A stretch of DNA of 7,629 nt from Bacteroidales bacterium (GTDB lineage Bacteria; Bacteroidota; Bacteroidia; Bacteroidales; UBA7960), in the NCBI GenBank assembly GCA_003557965.1, contig PWND01000081.1:1-7629 (forward strand), given 5' to 3'. Below are positions 4,815 to 7,629 of this stretch, one piece after another (within the stretch, counting starts at the first letter, position 1; the number at the start of each line of letters is the position of its first letter). The position numbers and the translations under genes were made by a program. The notes beneath the pieces were generated by a model. The model made no database searches. It had not been told where the DNA came from and saw only the letters and a program-made list of their open reading frames with translations.

Positions 4815-5876
4815 ATGAGTGAGAAGTTTAAAAAAGTAACAATTCAAAATCAACCTAAAAAAACTATCGGGCTTTTTGAAAAATACCTTACAGTATGGGT
4901 AGCATTAGGAATTCTTGTTGGCGTTGCTATTGGGCATTTTGCCGGTAGCAGTATTGAAATTATCAGTAGTTTTGAGATTGCAAAGGTAAATATTCCTGTA
5001 GCTGTTCTAATATGGCTAATGATTTATCCTATGATGCTACAGGTTGATTTTACCAGCATAAAAAAAATTGGAAAAAAGCCTAAAGGTGTTGTATGGACGT
5101 TAATTATCAACTGGCTGATCAAACCTTTTACCATGGCATTTTTTGCATGGATATTTTTTGATAAGTTATATTCTGCATGGATTGACCCTTCACTTGCCGG
5201 TGAGTATATAGCGGGTGCCATAATTTTGGGTGCAGCTCCTTGTACAGCAATGGTATTTGTATGGTCATACCTTACTGATGGTGACCCCAATTACACATTA
5301 GTACAAGTTTCAGTAAACGACCTGATAATATTAGTTGCTTTTGTCCCAATTGTTGGATTACTGTTAGGAATTACTGATGTTATTATTCCTTATGATACTC
5401 TTGTTGCCAGTGTCGTTATTTTCGTTGTTGTACCTCTAATTGCCGGTGTTATTACGCAAAGAATACTGTTAAGAATGCGTGGTATAAAGTGGTTCAAAGA
5501 GGCATTTCTTCCCAAGCTTAAGCCTATTAGTATCATGGCTTTGCTTGTAACATTGGTTTTATTATTTGCATTCCAGGGGCAAAACATTCTCAATAATCCA
5601 TTAATAATTTTATTAGCTGCTGTACCGCTGGTAATTCAAACATACTTTATATTTTTTGTCGCGTGGTATGGTGGTAAGAAGCTAAAACTAAATCATGCTG
5701 TATGTGCGCCAGCATCAATGATAGGTGCCAGCAATTTCTTTGAACTTGCTGTTGCTGTTGCAATTGCATTGTTCGGATTGCAATCTCCTGCAGCATTGGT
5801 CACCGTGGTAGGAGTGCTGGTAGAGGTACCTGTTATGCTTTCACTGGTGGCTTTCGCAAATAGAAAGAAGTATTAA
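4815..5876 (+). CDS. acr3: Arsenite efflux permease, Acr3 family
   Basis: This 353-residue inner-membrane carrier expels arsenite, completing the pathway begun by ArsC. About ten hydrophobic helices are seen. The hallmark Cys143 lies in GAAPCTAMVFVWSYL in the fourth helix, and Glu310 lies in SNFFELAVAVAI in the ninth. Both are the residues known to be needed for arsenite transport in Acr3 proteins. The cytoplasmic N-terminus is rich in Lys. Length and motifs are typical and nothing is truncated. It is the last gene of the same-strand run and faces the convergent GNAT-hydrolase gene 34 bases away. No ArsA-type ATPase is encoded nearby, so transport should depend on the proton gradient. Confidence 0.95.
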   Translation: MSEKFKKVTIQNQPKKTIGLFEKYLTVWVALGILVGVAIGHFAGSSIEIISSFEIAKVNIPVAVLIWLMIYPMMLQVDFTSIKKIGKKPKGVVWTLIINWLIKPFTMAFFAWIFFDKLYSAWIDPSLAGEYIAGAIILGAAPCTAMVFVWSYLTDGDPNYTLVQVSVNDLIILVAFVPIVGLLLGITDVIIPYDTLVASVVIFVVVPLIAGVITQRILLRMRGIKWFKEAFLPKLKPISIMALLVTLVLLFAFQGQNILNNPLIILLAAVPLVIQTYFIFFVAWYGGKKLKLNHAVCAPASMIGASNFFELAVAVAIALFGLQSPAALVTVVGVLVEVPVMLSLVAFANRKKY

Positions 5877-5925
5877 GCAATAAGTAATTGGCAACAGGGA
5901 CCACTAATCACTAATTACGTTTTTT
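5877..5925. other. Short convergent gap with weak hairpin
   Basis: Only 34 bases separate the acr3 stop from the stop of the convergent gene. GTAATT (5884-5889) and AATTAC (5913-5918) are complementary and are followed by a T run (5920-5925), which resembles a plus-strand terminator. The stem is only 6 bp of mainly A-T pairs with a 23-base loop and it reaches into the opposing gene, so support is weak. Confidence 0.25.
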
Positions 5926-7446
5926 AACTTCGTAGATATCAAGTCTTCGGTCTTTAAGCGTTCTAACGCTACCATAGTTATGTAGTTCTCTTAACAGGTC
6001 GAGTTCAAGGTCGCATATAAGAATCATTTCTGTGTTAGGAGTAGCTTCTGCTTTAATGCCGTTTACCGGAAAAGGGAAATCACATGGTGTAAATACCATT
6101 GATTGCGAATACTGTATGTTCATATTGCTAACCCTTGGAAGGTTGCCAACACTGCCGGTAATTGCTACAAAACATTCGTTTTCAATTGCCCTGGCTTGTC
6201 CACAGTTGCGCACACGTGAATAACCGTTTTGTGTATCGGTAAGATATGGTACAAATAGAATATCCATGCCATCTTCAGCCATTATCCTGCTTACTTCAGG
6301 AAATTCTATATCATAGCAAATTAAAATTCCGATTTTCCCGCAATCTGTGTCAAAAGTCTGTATTTTACTGCCGCCTTTTAAACCCCATACTTTGAATTCA
6401 TCGGGTGTGATGTGAATCTTTTCATATCTTTCTATGCTTCCATCGCGCCTGCATAAATATCCTACATTATAAAGATCTCCATTAACCATTTCAGGCATAC
6501 TACCTGTAATAATATTGATATTATAAGAAATTGAAAGATTCGAAAACTCTTTAACCAGTTCTTCAGTGTAACCTGCTAGCTTACGAATAGCTTCAGGTTC
6601 ACTCAGTTCGTTATACTTTGCCATTAATGGAGCATTAAAAAACTCGGGAAAAACTGCAAAATCACTGTTGTACTTACTAAGTGAATCAATAAAAAATTCA
6701 GCCTGGTTTATAAGGTCCTCTGTATCTTTGTATAATCTCATCTGCCACTGAATAAGCCCTATTCGCACCTCCCTTTTTATTGTTTGAGCTGTTTTGGTTT
6801 CTTTCTCATAGTATATATTTTCCCATTTCATCAAAACAGCATTTTCCCGTGATACTTTATCATCTTCAAGGTAACCTTTCAGAATCCTTACCGGATAAAA
6901 GTCGTTTGATAACTGAAAATTCAATACGAGATCATGAATTTCTTTTGATTTTACCTTTTCAATATATTGTTTTGGGGTAATCCTTTTTGAGTACTGATGG
7001 TATTTGGGAATTCGTCCGCCAAATGCAATCCCTTTAAGGTTAAGCTTCTCGCATAATTCTTTTCTGTAATCATAAAGCCTTCTGCCTAAACGCATTCCCC
7101 TGTAATCGGGTTTTATAAATATTTCTATGCCATATAGAATATCACCATACTTTGTATGTGTGTTGAAAGTGTAATTGCCTATAATTTCATTATATGTATG
7201 CTTTTCATCAAACTTTGAAGAATTTATGATTATCGATAATGCACTTCCGGCAATTTTATCATCAACCTTAATAACTACCTGTCCTTCAGGGAATATTTTT
7301 AGTAACTTTTTGATATGTTTCTCCTCCCAATAAGAATCAGGCATGTGAGGGTAGGAGGCAACCATTACTTCCTTAAACTCTTCATAGTCCTCAATCTTCA
7401 AAAAGTCAAGTTCAACATTATGTGTTTTTTGTTCTATATTAGTCAT
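5911..7446 (-). CDS. Bifunctional GNAT acetyltransferase / carbon-nitrogen hydrolase (YhcX type)
   Basis: This 511-residue cytoplasmic protein joins two enzymes. Residues about 12-210 form a GNAT acetyltransferase, with the acetyl-CoA-binding segment RGMRLGRRLYD (116-126). Residues about 225-505 form a nitrilase-superfamily hydrolase, with its full catalytic triad: Glu268 in VFPEFF, Lys343 in YEKIHIT and Cys377 in ILICYDIEFPE. The same fusion and length occur in Bacillus subtilis YhcX and across Bacteroidota. The natural substrate is not known to me; amide hydrolysis of a small metabolite or an acylated intermediate passed between domains would fit. The ATG at 7446 is the first good start. 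The gene is convergent with acr3 and shows no functional tie to arsenic. Confidence 0.9.
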   Translation of the reverse strand: MTNIEQKTHNVELDFLKIEDYEEFKEVMVASYPHMPDSYWEEKHIKKLLKIFPEGQVVIKVDDKIAGSALSIIINSSKFDEKHTYNEIIGNYTFNTHTKYGDILYGIEIFIKPDYRGMRLGRRLYDYRKELCEKLNLKGIAFGGRIPKYHQYSKRITPKQYIEKVKSKEIHDLVLNFQLSNDFYPVRILKGYLEDDKVSRENAVLMKWENIYYEKETKTAQTIKREVRIGLIQWQMRLYKDTEDLINQAEFFIDSLSKYNSDFAVFPEFFNAPLMAKYNELSEPEAIRKLAGYTEELVKEFSNLSISYNINIITGSMPEMVNGDLYNVGYLCRRDGSIERYEKIHITPDEFKVWGLKGGSKIQTFDTDCGKIGILICYDIEFPEVSRIMAEDGMDILFVPYLTDTQNGYSRVRNCGQARAIENECFVAITGSVGNLPRVSNMNIQYSQSMVFTPCDFPFPVNGIKAEATPNTEMILICDLELDLLRELHNYGSVRTLKDRRLDIYEVKKRN

Positions 7447-7472
7447 GGCTTACTTTCTAAATTATTTTCCGG

Positions 7473-7480
7473 CAAAATTA
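7473..7480 (-). promoter_or_regulatory. -7 box for the GNAT-hydrolase gene
   Basis: Read on the minus strand this is TAATTTTG, a full match to TAnnTTTG. It lies 26 bases before the start codon, so transcription would begin about 20 bases upstream of the ATG. No TTTG-type -33 box is found at the usual distance. The position in a divergent intergenic region supports it. Confidence 0.4.
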
Positions 7481-7538
7481 ATAAAACAATTTATCTTTTT
7501 ATAAGAACATTATTAACAAATAAGTTCTTCAAAACTAT

Positions 7539-7546
7539 TATTTTTG
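7539..7546 (+). promoter_or_regulatory. -7 box for the gene starting at 7588
   Basis: TATTTTTG fits TAnnTTTG fully and lies 41 bases before the ATG at 7588, so the leader would be about 35 bases. Together with the minus-strand box at 7473-7480 it makes a divergent promoter pair. A convincing -33 box is not seen. Confidence 0.4.
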
Positions 7547-7587
7547 TAAAGAATTTAGAAAAAATTAAAGCATATACATATACAGAT

Positions 7588-7629
7588 ATGACAAAAAGAC
7601 TTATTCAATTTATTTTATCGTTATCATTA
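7588..7629 (+). CDS. Start of a gene for a probable exported protein (partial)
   Basis: An ATG at 7588 opens a frame that stays open to the window edge (14 codons). The visible residues, MTKRLIQFILSLSL, have a basic start and a hydrophobic run, which is the beginning of a signal peptide or a first membrane helix. A matching -7 box lies upstream and the gene diverges from the GNAT-hydrolase gene. The product cannot be named from so little sequence. Confidence 0.5.
   Translation, partial: MTKRLIQFILSLSL

Overview
The window looks like chromosomal DNA from a member of the Bacteroidota, probably the Bacteroidales or Marinilabiliales side of the phylum. The sequence is AT-rich and most starts lack a clear Shine-Dalgarno. 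Several TAnnTTTG (-7-type) promoter boxes occur. Two protein families seen here, the BT_3928-type DoxX/MauE-thioredoxin protein and the GNAT-nitrilase fusion, are common in this phylum. This assignment is an inference from sequence character and protein families; no marker gene is present.

Layout. Bases 1-386 are largely non-coding, with a repeat-like palindromic element (about 11-100), a nested hairpin (192-246) flanked by a 13-bp direct repeat, and a possible 24-codon leader ORF (316-390) whose stop overlaps the next start. Bases 387-1813 hold a two-gene ABC exporter of the FetAB (YbbL/YbbM, UPF0014) family joined by an ATGA overlap. Bases 1814-2126 are non-coding and regulatory in appearance: a terminator-like hairpin with a T-tract (1969-2000) is followed directly by a long imperfect palindrome (2001-2044) centred on a TAGTTTTG promoter box.

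Bases 2127-5876 hold five same-strand genes: a secreted single-domain rhodanese, a secreted DUF1573 protein, a membrane DoxX/MauE-like protein with a CGC motif and a thioredoxin-like C-terminus, a thioredoxin-coupled arsenate reductase (ArsC), and an Acr3 arsenite efflux permease. The last two form a working arsenic detoxification pair: ArsC reduces arsenate to arsenite and Acr3 expels it. The first three act in the envelope and have a sulfur/thiol theme. Whether they serve arsenic resistance, or are only neighbours, is the main open question here. No arsR-type regulator lies in the window.

Bases 5911-7446 carry, on the opposite strand, a bifunctional GNAT acetyltransferase/carbon-nitrogen hydrolase, convergent with acr3. 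Beyond it a divergent gene begins at 7588 and runs off the end; only 14 codons are visible and they look like the start of a signal peptide. The strongest leads are the palindromic promoter at 2001-2044 and the envelope redox-type genes placed upstream of arsC-acr3.
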